Below, piece by piece: positions 5,467 through 5,975 of a stretch of 5,975 nt of DNA. The notes below the pieces were generated by a model. It searched no databases, was not told the DNA's origin, and was given only the letters and a program-made list of their open reading frames with translations. Position numbers and translations under genes: made by a program. Position 1 is the stretch's first letter; each line of letters starts with the position of its first letter. Source of the DNA: PRO6 sp049646625 (lineage in GTDB: Bacteria; Pseudomonadota; Alphaproteobacteria; Rhizobiales; Xanthobacteraceae); NCBI GenBank assembly GCA_049646625.1, contig JBARWE010000056.1, positions 1 to 5,975 on the forward strand, read 5' to 3'.

Positions 5467-5769
5467 TTACGGCTGCGGGCCGTCATAACCCTCGACGATG
5501 ATCAGATCACCCTCGCCGTGGGGCTTGCGGATCGCCAGTAGCCGCTGGTACTCCGGCGAGTTGTAGCAGGCCAGCGCGGTGTCGTAGTCCTTGAACTCGA
5601 TGACCACGTTGCGCGCGCGCGAGGTGCCTTCCTTGCACTCGAAGGTGCCCGCGCGGACCAGGAAGCGCGCGCCGTATTTGTGGAAGACCGGACCGTTCTC
5701 AGCGATGTAGCGCTTGTAGCCGTCGGCGTTATGCACGTCGAGCCGTGCCACCCAGTAGCCCTTTGCCAT
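5467..5769 (-). CDS. DUF1330 domain protein
   Basis: This 100-residue protein has the features of DUF1330, a small dimeric alpha/beta-barrel (ferredoxin-like) family. It opens MAKGYWVARLDVHNADGYKRYI, has a central FLVRAGTFECKEG and RNVVIEFKDYDTALACYNSPEYQ, and ends GEGDLIIVEGYDG. The length is close to the usual 95-100 residues, with no signal peptide or membrane segment. No reaction is established for the family, and I do not assign one. The ATG at 5769 has AGGGGAG (5780-5774) four bases before it and lies 12 bases after the pyrF stop, so the two are almost certainly co-transcribed and possibly translationally coupled. The stop is TAA at 5467-5469. From memory, this gene commonly follows pyrF in Bradyrhizobium relatives. 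Confidence 0.9.
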   Translation of the reverse strand: MAKGYWVARLDVHNADGYKRYIAENGPVFHKYGARFLVRAGTFECKEGTSRARNVVIEFKDYDTALACYNSPEYQRLLAIRKPHGEGDLIIVEGYDGPQP

Positions 5770-5781
5770 CTTGCTCCCCTG

Positions 5782-5975
5782 CTAGGTCTGTGCCGCGATA
5801 ATCTCGGCGACGATCGCCTCCGCTGCCGCCTTCGGGTCGCTGGCGGCGACGATCGGCCGGCCGACCACGAGGTAGTCGGCGCCGCTGGCGATCGCCCGCG
5901 CTGGCGTCATGATCCGCTTCTGGTCTCCGGCCGCGCTGCCGGCGGGGCGGATGCCCGGCGTCACCAGGCTCATGC
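5782..5975 (-). CDS. pyrF: Orotidine 5'-phosphate decarboxylase, C-terminal part (5' end outside window)
   Basis: PyrF decarboxylates OMP to UMP, the last step of pyrimidine synthesis. Only about 64 C-terminal codons are visible; the gene continues past the right edge. LVTPGIRPAGSAAGDQKR and the following MTPARAIASGADYLVVGRPI are the phosphate-gripping C-terminal signature of bacterial PyrF, with the binding Arg in VGRPI. The Met at 5973 is internal and not a start, because this motif sits late in a protein of about 230 residues. The stop is TAG at 5784-5782, followed after 12 bases by DUF1330. Confidence 0.95.
   Translation of the reverse strand, partial: MSLVTPGIRPAGSAAGDQKRIMTPARAIASGADYLVVGRPIVAASDPKAAAEAIVAEIIAAQT

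Overview
This 5,975-base window is GC-rich and reads as a chromosomal housekeeping segment of an alphaproteobacterium, most likely from the Bradyrhizobium/Rhodopseudomonas/Xanthobacter part of the Hyphomicrobiales. Three things point there: the protein sequences (a short 207-residue phosphoglycerate mutase, a methyltransferase with an AraC-type helix-turn-helix, an endonuclease III with an Ala/Pro/Lys-rich tail), the gene order pyrF, DUF1330, dapB, gpmA, and a palindromic extragenic repeat of a style familiar from these genomes. The genus assignment is inference from recalled family resemblance.

Layout from left to right. (1) Positions 1-1212 (+) hold the C-terminal 403 residues of an OmpA-family cell-envelope protein whose start lies outside the window. 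(2) nth, endonuclease III, follows on the minus strand (1272-2057) and converges on the OmpA gene; a GC-rich hairpin lies between them. (3) Only 22 bases separate nth from a divergent DUF2244 membrane protein gene (2080-2601, +). Neither start has a Shine-Dalgarno sequence, and the gap holds a TATA core that can be read as a -10 box in both directions. (4) A DNA-repair methyltransferase of the Ada/Ogt type follows (2724-3611, +). (5) A 124-base imperfect palindrome of the REP type (3642-3765) lies between this gene and the converging gpmA. (6) The minus strand then carries gpmA (3791-4414), dapB (4438-5253), a DUF1330 protein (5467-5769) and the C-terminal end of pyrF (5782 to the window end).

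On the minus strand the reading order is pyrF, DUF1330, dapB, gpmA. The pyrF/DUF1330 pair (12-base gap) and the dapB/gpmA pair (23-base gap) each look co-transcribed. A 213-base gap with several inverted repeats separates the pairs, so dapB probably has its own promoter. The functions are pyrimidine synthesis, lysine/diaminopimelate synthesis, glycolysis and DNA base repair. nth and the Ada-like gene flank DUF2244 but sit on opposite strands, so a shared repair role is not shown.

I see no mobile element, CRISPR array, phage gene, toxin-antitoxin pair or defence system, and no RNA gene I could name. The points most worth a second look are the compact divergent promoter between nth and DUF2244, the structured gap upstream of dapB, the palindromic repeat, and the beta-hairpin-like repeats in the OmpA protein. 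I do not find convincing evidence of a new multi-gene system.
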